Assembly: GCA_905612485.1 (NCBI GenBank)
Contig: CAJQSE010000027.1
Coordinates: 1-43,758, forward strand
Length of the DNA stretch: 43,758 bases
DNA from: an uncultured Candidatus Nitrosopumilus sp.
GTDB lineage: Archaea > Thermoproteota > Nitrososphaeria > Nitrososphaerales > Nitrosopumilaceae
Reading direction: 5' to 3'
Below, piece by piece: positions 34,311 to 42,965 of this stretch (position 1 is the first letter of the stretch; every line of letters begins with the position of its first letter). A model generated the notes under the pieces. The model made no database searches. It was given only the letters and a program-made list of their open reading frames with translations, and had not been told where the DNA came from. A program made the position numbers and the translations under genes.

Positions 34311-34368
34311 GGGGTGTGATGAGACGGTGGCTGTATGATTGATGATTACCCCACATAACCTCTGACCC
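34311..34368 (+). ncRNA. Candidate C/D box sRNA
   Basis: GTGATGA (34316-34322) fits the C box and CTGA (34362-34365) the D box. A C'-like TTGATGA (34339-34345) and a weak D'-like CTGT (34331-34334) lie between. GGG before the C box can pair with CCC after the D box as a short terminal stem. The overall size (about 55 bases) suits archaeal methylation-guide RNAs. The D guide would be the 16 bases at 34346-34361. Against it, the D' box is not canonical and the first guide is only eight bases. Confidence 0.45.
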
Positions 34369-34460
34369 TATTCATTCATAATTTTGTAGAATCAAAATCA
34401 ACTAAATATCTTACAACAATTGACATTTGAAGATAAACATGGATTCTTTAACAAATAATT

Positions 34461-34838
34461 ATGAAATTAGATCCTGATCTTAAATTACAAATATTAGAAA
34501 AAGTTGGAATTTATTCTCAGAGATTTTCAATTTCTGAACCAATACTTTTGTTAACTACTAAGGAAGTTCTTGATACTCCTCGAGAAATGACTGAAGGTAG
34601 ACGTACATCAGCTTACAAATATTATGGTGTCTCATATCTGCAGCATAATTTAGTTTTCATTAACGTTAGAAAAATTCCTGATGAAAAAACCCTTGAAAAT
34701 ACACTTGTTCATGAATTGATTCATATGCGATTTCCCTATCTTGCCCATGGAAAAAGATTCAACAAATTGGTCCGTCAAGGACTTCGTGGTAAAACATTTT
34801 CAGCATATAATAAAAGAAGCAAAATTCGCTCTCTTTGA
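34461..34838 (+). CDS. SprT-like zinc metalloprotease-fold protein
   Basis: The 125-residue protein has HELIH (H84, E85, H88) followed by H96 in YLAHGKRF, the ligand arrangement of SprT/YgjP-type proteins. The preceding YGVSYLQHNLVFINVRK matches the strand before the active helix. SprT-like proteins include DNA-protein crosslink proteases, but small archaeal members are uncharacterised. It may be a peptidase or a metal-binding scaffold. It has no zinc-ribbon tail, unlike Spartan or SprT. The pyrophosphatase promoter overlaps its end. Confidence 0.82.
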   Translation: MKLDPDLKLQILEKVGIYSQRFSISEPILLLTTKEVLDTPREMTEGRRTSAYKYYGVSYLQHNLVFINVRKIPDEKTLENTLVHELIHMRFPYLAHGKRFNKLVRQGLRGKTFSAYNKRSKIRSL

Positions 34839-34848
34839 TTTATATTTA
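34839..34848 (+). promoter_or_regulatory. TATA box of hppA
   Basis: TTTATATTTA is centred about 31 bp before the ATG at 34875 and only about 14 bp before the in-frame TTG at 34857. It supports the ATG as the real start, with a leader of a few bases. Confidence 0.5.
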
Positions 34849-34874
34849 CAAGAAATTTGCAAATCCAATATACT

Positions 34875-36914
34875 ATGGAATTTGCTGAAATCCTTCCATT
34901 TATGGCAGGAATTGTATCATTTTTGGTAGCCGGTGGTCTAGTTTTCTGGATTACCAAACAACCTGCTGGTACTAAAGAGATGATGGCAATCTCTGATGCA
35001 GTCAAAGAAGGCGCTGCAGCATTTCTGAAAAGAGAAATGAAAATTATTATTCCAGTTTCCATAGCTATGACTGTAATTATTGGTATATTCTTGACTCCAT
35101 CAAACGGAATTGCATTTGCAGTAGGTGCAACATTATCGGCAGTTGCAGGTATAGTTTCATTAAAAATTACAGTAAAAGCAGCAGTTAGGGCTGCAAATTT
35201 GAGTGGTAGCGGATTAGGTAAAACATTTGTTATGGCCTTTAGAGGTGGTGCAACAGTTGGATTAGTAGTTCCTGCTATGGCATTATTAGCAATCACTGGT
35301 TTGTACATGATTTATCCAGACCCAATTACAATTGCAGGAGTTGGTATTGGTGCTAGTCTTATTGCATTATTCATTAGAATTGGTGGCGGCATATTCACAA
35401 AGGCTGCTGACATGGGTGCAGATTTAGTTGGAAAAGTCGAGGTAAACATCCCTGAAGATGATCCTAGAAACCCTGCAACTATTGCAGACAACGTCGGAGA
35501 TAATGTTGGAGATGCAGCAGGAATGGGGTCTGATATTTATGAATCTTATATTATTACAGTACTTGCAGCATTACTAATTGCAGCATTAATTGGTGCGCCA
35601 AACTTTTTCTTGTACCCATTACTAATTGGTGCATCTGGAATGTTAGCATCAATTGTTGGTGTTGTAATTATTGGCTCAAAGAATGTTAAAGATGTAATGA
35701 AGCCTCTTAATCGTTCATTTTATGTTTCAGCAGCTATTGCAATTGTATTAAATTTCATATTCATTACACAATTTATTGGCGAATCAAATGCAGCATATGC
35801 TTTGTTTGGTTCAACTGTCATTGGTGTCATTTTAGTTCCAGTGATTCAAAAAATTACAAACTATTACACCAGTTACAAAAAGGCACCTGTACTAGAAATT
35901 GCAGAGTCTGCAAAATGGGGATATGCATCATTAACATTAATGGGAATTATCAAAGGCATGCAATCAACTGGACCATTTATGATTACATTAGTTATTGCAA
36001 TTATCGTATCATACAGCCTTGCATCTAGCGCAGCACCTGAAGGTGAAGACCCAGTACTTTATGGAATCTTTGGAACAGCATTGACTGCAATGGCAATGTT
36101 GAGTCTTGCAGGTATTGTACTTAGTATTGATGCATTTGGTCCAATTGCAGATAACGCTGGTGGTATTGTTGAGATGACTGGAATGGGTGAGGAAAACCGT
36201 AAAGTTACAGATGAGATTGATGCCGTTGGAAATACTACAAAGGCTGTCACCAAAGGATTCGCTATAGCTAGTGCCGCATTAGCTGCGTTAGCCATGATTC
36301 AGGCATTTCAATTTGAAGCAGCACATGTCTTTGCAGGTGTACTTGATTTAGATTATAGTTTAACTAATCCGGCAATTATAGTTGGATTACTCATTGGTGG
36401 ATTAATTCCATTCATCATTACAGGACAACTAATCAATGGTGTGTCACGAGCTGCAGGAAAGATGGTTGATGAAGTAAGACGACAATTCAAAGCAGACGAG
36501 GGAATTCTCAAAGGAACATCAAAGCCTGATTATGCTAAATGTGTAGATATTGCAACTGTTGCATCAATTAAAGAACTTTGGAAACCAGCTATCGTTGCAA
36601 TTCTTGCACCAATCATTATGGGAGTTTTACTAGGACCAACTGCAGTAGCCGGATTACTAATGGGTGCAGTTATCACTGGAATTTTACTTGCATACCACTT
36701 GGCAAATACTGGCGGTGCATGGGATAATGCAAAGAAACTAATCGAGATGAGAGGAGAGAAAGGAACTGAAATTCATAAAATTGCAGTAGTTGGTGATATT
36801 ATTGGTGACCCATACAAAGACACTGCAGGACCTGCACTAAACACCGTCATTAAATTACTAAACACAATAGCAATTGTCTTTGTATCTGCATTTGTTGCAA
36901 TACTTGCAATCTAA
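34875..36914 (+). CDS. hppA: Membrane-bound proton-pumping pyrophosphatase, K+-independent type
   Basis: The 679-residue protein (from ATG 34875) has about 16 membrane segments and the active-site motifs KAADMGADLVGKVE, PEDDPRNPATIADNVGDNVG and, near the C-terminus, GGAWDNAKK and GDPYKDTAGPALN. GNTTKAVTKG places Lys where K+-dependent enzymes have Ala, the accepted marker for the K+-independent, H+-pumping class. It couples PPi hydrolysis to proton export, recovering energy from biosynthetic PPi. The codon use looks closer to that of nirK than to most neighbours, suggesting strong expression. Its stop overlaps the convergent small gene by four bases. Confidence 0.95.
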   Translation: MEFAEILPFMAGIVSFLVAGGLVFWITKQPAGTKEMMAISDAVKEGAAAFLKREMKIIIPVSIAMTVIIGIFLTPSNGIAFAVGATLSAVAGIVSLKITVKAAVRAANLSGSGLGKTFVMAFRGGATVGLVVPAMALLAITGLYMIYPDPITIAGVGIGASLIALFIRIGGGIFTKAADMGADLVGKVEVNIPEDDPRNPATIADNVGDNVGDAAGMGSDIYESYIITVLAALLIAALIGAPNFFLYPLLIGASGMLASIVGVVIIGSKNVKDVMKPLNRSFYVSAAIAIVLNFIFITQFIGESNAAYALFGSTVIGVILVPVIQKITNYYTSYKKAPVLEIAESAKWGYASLTLMGIIKGMQSTGPFMITLVIAIIVSYSLASSAAPEGEDPVLYGIFGTALTAMAMLSLAGIVLSIDAFGPIADNAGGIVEMTGMGEENRKVTDEIDAVGNTTKAVTKGFAIASAALAALAMIQAFQFEAAHVFAGVLDLDYSLTNPAIIVGLLIGGLIPFIITGQLINGVSRAAGKMVDEVRRQFKADEGILKGTSKPDYAKCVDIATVASIKELWKPAIVAILAPIIMGVLLGPTAVAGLLMGAVITGILLAYHLANTGGAWDNAKKLIEMRGEKGTEIHKIAVVGDIIGDPYKDTAGPALNTVIKLLNTIAIVFVSAFVAILAI

Positions 36915-37096
36915 TTATCTTCTTCAACAATCAACGTCATATCCAATTCATCAATTTGATCTTGAATTGCTTTTTGTAAAGTTTGATTGTGTGTACTACA
37001 AAATTTAAAATAATTATCTGTAGTTAGAAAACATCCACAAATCCACTTTGTTTTCTTATCTCCTTCGATTGTACCTTTTGAATATTGTTCACTCAT
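36911..37096 (-). CDS. Small Cys/His-containing protein of unknown function
   Basis: The preferred ATG is at 37096 (MSEQYSKGTIEGDKK), giving 61 residues. An ATG at 37117 would add seven residues but sits too close to the TATA-like TTTAAAT. The middle KWICGCFLTTDNYFKFCSTH has CxC, C and H in an arrangement that could bind zinc. An acidic helix follows. Function unknown. It is convergent with hppA, overlapping it by four bases, and lies downstream of the DUF2024 terminator. Confidence 0.65.
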   Translation of the reverse strand: MSEQYSKGTIEGDKKTKWICGCFLTTDNYFKFCSTHNQTLQKAIQDQIDELDMTLIVEEDN

Positions 37097-37117
37097 GAAA
37101 TTATGTCTTATTTTCAT

Positions 37118-37153
37118 TTAAAAAAACATTTTTAAAAAAAAAGAAAAATGTTT
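37118..37153 (-). terminator. Hairpin plus T-tract terminator behind the DUF2024 gene
   Basis: On the minus strand AAACATTTTT and AAAAATGTTT form a 10-bp stem (37144-37153 with 37124-37133) with a 10-base loop, and the T run continues past the stem. The stem begins at the DUF2024 stop codon. It looks like an intrinsic terminator, which is rarer in archaea than a plain T run. Confidence 0.5.
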
Positions 37154-37409
37154 AAGGACAGCCTTCCATCTTTTGAATGAAATAACCTTTTGCCTTAATT
37201 GCATCTTCTACAGGTTGTGGACAAGTTTGTGAGTGGCAGAATGTACATTCATTTGTTGTCATTTCTGCTTCTCCTTCTCCTACTTCTTTTAACCATTCTT
37301 TGCCAAATTCAATGGCTTTAGGATGATCTTTTTCACCAGTAATTACATCAAAGTGCATGGTATGACCGTCTGCTGCTTTGACATAAGTGTCGTATACGTG
37401 AATTTCCAT
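37152..37409 (-). CDS. DUF2024 family protein
   Basis: The 85-residue protein starts MEIHVYDTYVKAADGHTMHF, the signature of DUF2024 (small alpha-beta proteins with an unknown role). It continues with DHPKAIEFGKEWLKEVGE. The C-terminal part has ECTFCHSQTCP and a final CP, so four cysteines and a histidine could bind a metal, which the short bacterial versions I know do not emphasise. No catalytic motif is evident. It lies between the JAMM peptidase and the hppA-side small gene on the same strand. Confidence 0.78.
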   Translation of the reverse strand: MEIHVYDTYVKAADGHTMHFDVITGEKDHPKAIEFGKEWLKEVGEGEAEMTTNECTFCHSQTCPQPVEDAIKAKGYFIQKMEGCP

Positions 37410-37476
37410 ATCTTTTATTAAAAAAGGGGATATTTAATTCCAAAGATGATTCGATATTCTTGCATTCTCATATTGT

Positions 37477-37881
37477 CTATTTTTCCTGAATTGGAATTTC
37501 TACACTATCTAAATTAAAAATAAATGCTCTAAAATTTTTGTTAATTCCTGAATAAATAATCCATACATATGGATTATTTTCCATAAATTTTTTATCTGTA
37601 TTTGATGGGTATGCCTCTCCTTTTGGATGTGAATGGAAAATTCCAATAATTTCTAAATTCAGTTCTTTACGTTTTTGATCCATTTCCCAAGTTTGCTCTG
37701 GTGATAAAGTGAATTCTGTTGGGGATGAATCAATATTTTCTGTTAACCATATTTCTTTTACTATATTTTTTTCTTCAATTTTATTCCCGTATAAAATTGC
37801 ACATGATTCATTTGGTTCTTCTTTCAAAGTATGTTCTAAGAGAATTTTTTTCTGTGATTTTGAAAGAATAATTTTCTGCAA
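37477..37881 (-). CDS. JAMM/MPN+ metalloprotease-family protein
   Basis: The TTG-started 134-residue protein has the complete JAMM motif: a glutamate upstream (ESCAILYGN, about residue 23) and HSHPKGEAYPSNTD (about residues 83-96), giving HxH and Asp zinc ligands. In archaea such proteins cut isopeptide bonds after ubiquitin-like SAMP modifiers or release sulfur carriers. It begins two bases after the stop of the membrane di-cupredoxin gene, so the two are co-transcribed, an association with no obvious explanation. Confidence 0.85.
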   Translation of the reverse strand: MQKIILSKSQKKILLEHTLKEEPNESCAILYGNKIEEKNIVKEIWLTENIDSSPTEFTLSPEQTWEMDQKRKELNLEIIGIFHSHPKGEAYPSNTDKKFMENNPYVWIIYSGINKNFRAFIFNLDSVEIPIQEK

Positions 37882-37883
37882 AT

Positions 37884-38975
37884 CTATTCTACGTTAACAG
37901 TTCCAATCATCCATGGATGTAAGATACAATAATAATCATAATTGCCTACATCTACAAATGTGAATTGATACGTATCTCCAATGTTTAATATTTCTGAATC
38001 AAACACTCCATCAGCTCCACTTGTTGGACTTCCTGATGTTGCTGTGTGCATTGCTGCATCTTCGTTTACCCATTCAACAGTTGTTCCAGTTGAAATATTG
38101 ATTGCTTCTGGATTGTAAAATATTTTTCCATCTTCTGGAATTGCAGCTCCTTCTGGAATTACAATTTTGGTTGCTTCTTTTGGTGCTTCTATAACTAATG
38201 TTGCAAGCATCCATGGATGAACTATGCACAAGTATTCATATTCTCCAATTTCTAAATTAGTTGTATCTAAAGTAAATTTTTCTCCTACACTGATTAAACT
38301 TGAATCAAATGTTTCTCCATAATCTACTGCACTAGTAACTGTATGTGGTGCAACATCTTCATTTGTCCATTCAATTGTATGCCCTTGTGTCACTATTGCT
38401 CTATCTGGACTATAATCTGGATTTCCTTCTTGAGCTGAATCTTTAAGAATTCCAATTGTAAAAATTGGTTCTACAGTTAACCCTTCAGATATTTTCTCAT
38501 CTATCATTTCTTGAACAATTTCAGTGTTATCTGAATTCATTGACCCAGCTGTAACCCAAATTACCATTGCACTAGCTACTGCAAGTCCAAGTACTAATCC
38601 TATTGGTTTGATACTTCCTGGTTTTTTCATTGCGATATACCCTATTGCTAAGGCTGGAAGTGCAACTGCTAGTAAAATTAGTATTATTGTAAGTGTAAAG
38701 TCTGAAGTATTCATAGTGACTAATGCATATAATCCAAATCCTAATGCAATTGCTACAATTACTAAAGTCGTTATTTTTGCTCTCTTGCTTGTTGAAATAC
38801 CTCCGTCTAAGATACCTGCTGATAAGAAAATTAATCCTACAAACATGGTTAAACCTGTTAATGCATGCATTCCATCGATGAATGTATGTGCAATTCCTGA
38901 ATATGATAGTATGAGACCTGCCAATCCAATACCTGTAAGGCCCATTCCTGGCATCATCAAATCCCAATTACTCAT
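37884..38975 (-). CDS. Polytopic membrane protein with two plastocyanin-like copper domains
   Basis: The 363-residue protein has five membrane segments (about residues 12-30, 38-56, 66-86, 93-115 and 123-143) and then two cupredoxin domains outside the cell. Both copper sites look complete: H211, C250, H253, M256 in the first (APHTVTS, LCIVHPWM), and H310, C350, H353, M356 in the second (AMHTATS, YCILHPWM). Such membrane-bound copper proteins are thought to replace cytochrome c in the respiratory chain of ammonia-oxidising archaea. The five-helix part resembles no respiratory subunit I can name. Haem O synthase is divergent across about 95 bp, which supports a respiratory role. Confidence 0.88.
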   Translation of the reverse strand: MSNWDLMMPGMGLTGIGLAGLILSYSGIAHTFIDGMHALTGLTMFVGLIFLSAGILDGGISTSKRAKITTLVIVAIALGFGLYALVTMNTSDFTLTIILILLAVALPALAIGYIAMKKPGSIKPIGLVLGLAVASAMVIWVTAGSMNSDNTEIVQEMIDEKISEGLTVEPIFTIGILKDSAQEGNPDYSPDRAIVTQGHTIEWTNEDVAPHTVTSAVDYGETFDSSLISVGEKFTLDTTNLEIGEYEYLCIVHPWMLATLVIEAPKEATKIVIPEGAAIPEDGKIFYNPEAINISTGTTVEWVNEDAAMHTATSGSPTSGADGVFDSEILNIGDTYQFTFVDVGNYDYYCILHPWMIGTVNVE

Positions 38976-39070
38976 TAAAATTAGCTGGTAGGTGTGAGAT
39001 ACTTATTCCTTTTGAAATATAATGGATCTACAACAAGGAATAAAACGTCATTACAATCCTGTCAAGTAAC

Positions 39071-39958
39071 TTGGGAATTAATGAAATAATAGAAATATCT
39101 AAACCAAGAATTGTTGTTCTTTTAGTAATTACTGCAGTTACATCCATGTATGCTGCAAGTAAATTAGTTTCTGATGCCCCTTCCCTTGAATATGTTGATT
39201 ATCTACACATTATAGTAGCAGGGGCTTTAGCATCTGCTGGATCTAGTGCATTAAATCACTATTATGATAAAGATATTGATCCTAAAATGACTAGAACTAG
39301 TACTAGACCTATCCCCTCTGGACGAATGGCTGCATCCCATGTTTTGTTATATGGTTTGGCTGTAAGTTGTATATCTGTAATTTATGGATTCTTTGCATTA
39401 AACATATTATCTGCTTTCTTTATTGCTGTAGGAATATTTTCTTATGTGATAATTTACACAGTTTGGCTCAAACGTAGATATACTTCTAATATTGTAATCG
39501 GTGGAATTGCAGGCAGTGCTGCTGCTTGGGCTGGATGGGCAGCTGCAACTGGGAGTATGGATTTATTAGGATTTTTAGTTGGCTTTTTGGTATTTGTCTG
39601 GACTCCTTCTCACTTTTGGTGTCTTGCCATGAAAATTAAAGATGAATATGCCCAAGCTGAAGTTCCTATGTTACCTGTTGTCATTGGAATGCAAAAAACC
39701 TCTAAATTTATTTTGGGAAATACTTTAATTTTAATTCCATATTCTTTGATACTAATACTGATTCCAGATGGATTAGGAATTGTTTATGCAATTATTGCGT
39801 CTGTATCTGGTGGATTGATGCTTGTATATCATTATAAATTAACAAAAACTCCTACGTCTGAATTTGCTTGGAAGGCCTATAAGGTAACTGCTCCTTACTT
39901 AACAATAATTTTTGTAGCTGTTGCATTAGATGCTGCATTTCATTTTCCTTTAGTTTAA
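39071..39958 (+). CDS. ctaB: Protohaem IX farnesyltransferase (haem O synthase)
   Basis: The 295-residue UbiA-fold protein has about nine membrane segments and the prenyl-pyrophosphate motif NHYYDKDIDPKMTRTSTRPI (about residues 62-81). A second conserved loop is YTVWLKRRYTSNIVIGGIAG (about 130). Protein start is TTG at 39071. A TATA-like GAATAAAAC (39038-39046) lies 28 bp before it. It attaches a farnesyl group to haem B to make haem O, the precursor of haem A for terminal oxidases. The adjacent copper protein gene is on the opposite strand. Confidence 0.92.
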   Translation: MGINEIIEISKPRIVVLLVITAVTSMYAASKLVSDAPSLEYVDYLHIIVAGALASAGSSALNHYYDKDIDPKMTRTSTRPIPSGRMAASHVLLYGLAVSCISVIYGFFALNILSAFFIAVGIFSYVIIYTVWLKRRYTSNIVIGGIAGSAAAWAGWAAATGSMDLLGFLVGFLVFVWTPSHFWCLAMKIKDEYAQAEVPMLPVVIGMQKTSKFILGNTLILIPYSLILILIPDGLGIVYAIIASVSGGLMLVYHYKLTKTPTSEFAWKAYKVTAPYLTIIFVAVALDAAFHFPLV

Positions 39959-39970
39959 TTATTTTTCTAA

Positions 39971-40267
39971 TTACTTGTCTAATCCTGGGAAACTTGCTTC
40001 ATAATCTTTTTCCATTGTTTCTTTATTTTGTGTTTCAATTGGATCTTCTTCTTTTTCAATCACTATCATTTCAATTCGGCGTTCATCTTTTGTAAACCAT
40101 ACTACTTTGATTAACCCCAAAATCTCTAAATCTAAAAGTAATTTGTTAAATTTATCTTCTGGTAAATTTAAACCATCTTTTGTTAAACTTTTGTAAAGTT
40201 CAACATCTGTTAGTGAATTTACATCTTTAATTTTTTCATATATTGTGTTTCTTAATGGAATTGTCAT
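39971..40267 (-). CDS. Small winged-helix-like protein downstream of cdc48
   Basis: The 98-residue product has a helical pattern followed by LEILGLIKVVWFTKDERRIE, which resembles the wing of a winged-helix DNA- or protein-binding fold, then an acidic tail ending FPGLDK. The start codon lies two bases after the cdc48 stop, so the genes are co-transcribed. I do not recognise the family with certainty. A partner or regulator of Cdc48 is possible from position only. Confidence 0.65.
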   Translation of the reverse strand: MTIPLRNTIYEKIKDVNSLTDVELYKSLTKDGLNLPEDKFNKLLLDLEILGLIKVVWFTKDERRIEMIVIEKEEDPIETQNKETMEKDYEASFPGLDK

Positions 40268-40269
40268 GA

Positions 40270-42438
40270 TTAACCGTAAAATGCTTTATCTCCTGTCTTG
40301 GGTACTACATTAGATATACTTTCTCTTATGGTGTTATACCATTGATCCACTTCTTTGGTAATTGATGGTTTCACTTGTTTCAAACTCGTTGCAAAATCAT
40401 GACTGGTAATTTTTGATGATTTATTTCTCATTGCATTTACGGCTGCTTCCCTACATAATGCTGCTAAATCCGCACCTGTATAATTCTGTGTTGTAATTGC
40501 AATTTCTTGTAATTTTACATCATTTGATAATGGCATTTTTTTTGTCAGAATTTTAATAATTTCAAGTCTTCCTTTTTCATCCGGAGGTGAGACATACAGA
40601 ACCAAGTCTAATCTACCCGTTCGTAATAATGAATTATCTATGATATCTGGTCTGTTTGTAATACCTATAACTACAACTCGTGAAGATACTCCTTCTTCTA
40701 TCTCTATTAATAATTGACTTAGAATTGTTTCTCCTACACCTCCTTCGCCAGATTTTAATTTTGCAAGTGCATCTAGTTCATCAAAAATTACTACACATGG
40801 TGATGATGCTTTTGCTTTTCTAAATATTTCTCTTACTGCTTTTTCTGACTCTCCAACCCATTTTGAAAGAATCTCTGGACCTCTAACTAAAATCATGTTT
40901 ACACCTGTTTCTGTAGCAACAGCTCTTGCAAGTAATGTTTTCCCACATCCTGGTGGTCCATAAATTAAAGCTCCTTTGGGTGGTCTAATACCCATTTTTG
41001 TAAATTTACTTGGTTCTTTTATTGCCATGATTATGTTGTCAGTCAAACTTTTTTTGACATTGTCTAATCCTCCTACATCGTGCCACCATACTTTTGGTCT
41101 TTCTACATAGAATTCTCTCATTGCAGTGGGAACTACTTCATGCATTGCATCGTAAAAATCAATTAATTTAATTTGCATTGATTGTAATACTTCTGAAGAT
41201 ATTTTTTCAGTCTCAAGATCAATTTCTGGTAGATATCTTCGAATTGATTTCATTGCAGCTTCTCTACATAATGATTTAATGTCAGCACCTGTATATCCAT
41301 GCAATTCTGATGACAATTCTTTTAGATCTATATCATCGTTAATTGGCATTCCTCGTGTATGGATTTGTAAAATTTCATATCTTCCATCTTCATTAGGTAC
41401 TGTAATTTCAAATTCTCTGTCAAATCTACCTGGTCTTCTAAGAGCTGGATCTACACTATCTGGTCTATTGGTTGCTCCTAATACTATGACATTCCCTCTA
41501 TCTGTTAATCCATCCATTAATGCCAATAGCTGTGCAACTACTCTTTTTTCAACATCTCCATACACCTCTTCTCTTTTTGGTGCAATTGCATCAATTTCAT
41601 CAATGAAAATTATACTTGGAGAATTATCTTTTGCTTCTTTGAAAATATCTCTTAGTTTAGCTTCTGTTTCTCCATAATATTTATTCATAATTTCTGGACC
41701 GTTAATGGGATACATGTTAGCTTCTGATTCACTTGCCATAACTTTTGCAAGTAATGTTTTCCCACATCCTGGTGGTCCATAAAGTAAAATTCCACTATGT
41801 GGTTCAATACCTAATCTTGCAAATAATTCTGGATGTCGTAATGGTAATTCTACTATTTCTCTCATTGCTTTAGTTTTTTCTTTTAATCCTCCAACTTCTT
41901 CATATGTCACTCTAACTTTTCTATCAATTGATGTTTCTAATGAAATATTCAATTCTGTTGTCTTATCTATTTTAATTACTCCTTTTGGAGTTGTTTTTGT
42001 AATTTTAAAATCCATGGAATTTCCTAAAATCATCACAGAAATTTCATCTCCGTGTGTAATCGGTAATCCTTTAAGTCTATTTTTTACAAAATCTGTAAAT
42101 TCTTTATCTATTGTTACAATGTCATTAACAGGTGTTAGTGTGATTGTTTTTGCAATTTTTGACGATACTTTTCTAATTTTAACAATGTCATTTAGAGTTC
42201 CTCCTACATTCTTTCTTATTTGGCCATCTACTCTGATTATGTCTGGAAATTTTTCATCTTCATCTACTGGCCAAATAATTGCACAACTTGTTCTTGATCC
42301 CATTATTTCTACAACATCCCCCGGTTTAGCTTTTAAGAAATCCATTGCCTCTGGACCTACTCTGGCACGTTTTTTACCTACATCTCTCTGTTTAGCTTCA
42401 CCAATTCTCATTTGCAAAGGTTCTTCTTTGCGGACCAA
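40270..42438 (-). CDS. cdc48: Cdc48/VAT-type AAA+ ATPase
   Basis: The 722-residue protein has the N-domain (double-psi barrel and second lobe, residues 1-175) and two AAA modules. D1 has Walker A GPPGCGKT (221-228) and Walker [12 protein letters not shown]2 has Walker A at about 495 and [10 protein letters not shown], plus the arginine fingers of each. The last residues are FYG, a hydrophobic-Tyr-X ending of the kind that docks AAA unfoldases on the 20S proteasome. It would unfold substrates for degradation or remodelling. The start used is TTG 42438 ([10 protein letters not shown]); an ATG at 42411 is possible. Confidence 0.94.
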   Translation of the reverse strand: MVRKEEPLQMRIGEAKQRDVGKKRARVGPEAMDFLKAKPGDVVEIMGSRTSCAIIWPVDEDEKFPDIIRVDGQIRKNVGGTLNDIVKIRKVSSKIAKTITLTPVNDIVTIDKEFTDFVKNRLKGLPITHGDEISVMILGNSMDFKITKTTPKGVIKIDKTTELNISLETSIDRKVRVTYEEVGGLKEKTKAMREIVELPLRHPELFARLGIEPHSGILLYGPPGCGKTLLAKVMASESEANMYPINGPEIMNKYYGETEAKLRDIFKEAKDNSPSIIFIDEIDAIAPKREEVYGDVEKRVVAQLLALMDGLTDRGNVIVLGATNRPDSVDPALRRPGRFDREFEITVPNEDGRYEILQIHTRGMPINDDIDLKELSSELHGYTGADIKSLCREAAMKSIRRYLPEIDLETEKISSEVLQSMQIKLIDFYDAMHEVVPTAMREFYVERPKVWWHDVGGLDNVKKSLTDNIIMAIKEPSKFTKMGIRPPKGALIYGPPGCGKTLLARAVATETGVNMILVRGPEILSKWVGESEKAVREIFRKAKASSPCVVIFDELDALAKLKSGEGGVGETILSQLLIEIEEGVSSRVVVIGITNRPDIIDNSLLRTGRLDLVLYVSPPDEKGRLEIIKILTKKMPLSNDVKLQEIAITTQNYTGADLAALCREAAVNAMRNKSSKITSHDFATSLKQVKPSITKEVDQWYNTIRESISNVVPKTGDKAFYG

Positions 42439-42461
42439 AAAATCACTTATTTCCTGTTATG

Positions 42462-42728
42462 TTAATTACGACTCATGCTAAGTACTTCAAATTCACTAAC
42501 ACCATCAACTGCTCTTACTGTATCTTCTAGTGAATTCATCTGTCCTTCTTTATCTTCTAATACAAATTCTGTCTTTAAACATTCTAATCCAAAAGCTAAC
42601 GGTTCTTTTGCATGACGCTTCAAAGTAATTCCATCTTTTAGTGATGTTTTTACATTTTGTGCTAATTTATCCAAATCTACTTCCATCCCTGTTGGAAGGA
42701 TTTTTGCTATCAAAACAATATCTGTCAT
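42462..42728 (-). CDS. ef1b: Elongation factor 1-beta (aEF-1beta)
   Basis: The 88-residue protein matches the archaeal nucleotide-exchange factor: [19 protein letters not shown] at the start, [20 protein letters not shown] in the middle (the eukaryotic counterpart is PIAFGLKKL) and a final [13 protein letters not shown]. It reloads aEF-1alpha with GTP during translation. It sits four bases downstream of the zinc-finger gene and upstream of cdc48 on the same strand. Confidence 0.93.
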   Translation of the reverse strand: MTDIVLIAKILPTGMEVDLDKLAQNVKTSLKDGITLKRHAKEPLAFGLECLKTEFVLEDKEGQMNSLEDTVRAVDGVSEFEVLSMSRN

Positions 42729-42732
42729 TTAT

Positions 42733-42912
42733 TTATGGTCCTAGGAAATTACATGAAGAACAAGTATAATCTCTTGCGGCTTCTCTGCAACTTTCACATC
42801 TCCAAATAAGATCTACTCCACAATCAGGACAATTGAATTTTACACATTTATCGTTAGGCATAATTGCTCTATGACAACAACTGCATGTTGGTAATGATAT
42901 AGTAGATGACAT
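42733..42912 (-). CDS. Small zinc-finger protein with four CxxC knuckles (HVO_2753-like)
   Basis: From ATG 42912 (MSSTISLPTCSCCHR) the product has 59 residues and four CxxC pairs: CSCC, CPDC, CESC and CSSC, giving two zinc sites. An ATG at 42936 lies inside the TATA box ATTTATAC (42935-42942), so it is not used. The protein resembles the archaeal zinc-finger family usually annotated as RNA-binding, and it stands directly before aEF-1beta, a common arrangement in archaea. The function is only inferred. Confidence 0.85.
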   Translation of the reverse strand: MSSTISLPTCSCCHRAIMPNDKCVKFNCPDCGVDLIWRCESCREAARDYTCSSCNFLGP

Positions 42913-42934
42913 GCTCAAATTTTCTGTAAACATC

Positions 42935-42942
42935 ATTTATAC
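42935..42942 (-). promoter_or_regulatory. TATA box of the zinc-finger/aEF-1beta operon
   Basis: GTATAAAT on the minus strand is centred 26 bp before the ATG at 42912. It decides the start of the zinc-finger gene and predicts a leaderless mRNA. Confidence 0.6.
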
Positions 42943-42965
42943 TTTCCTTAAAATTTTTGTCTCTT

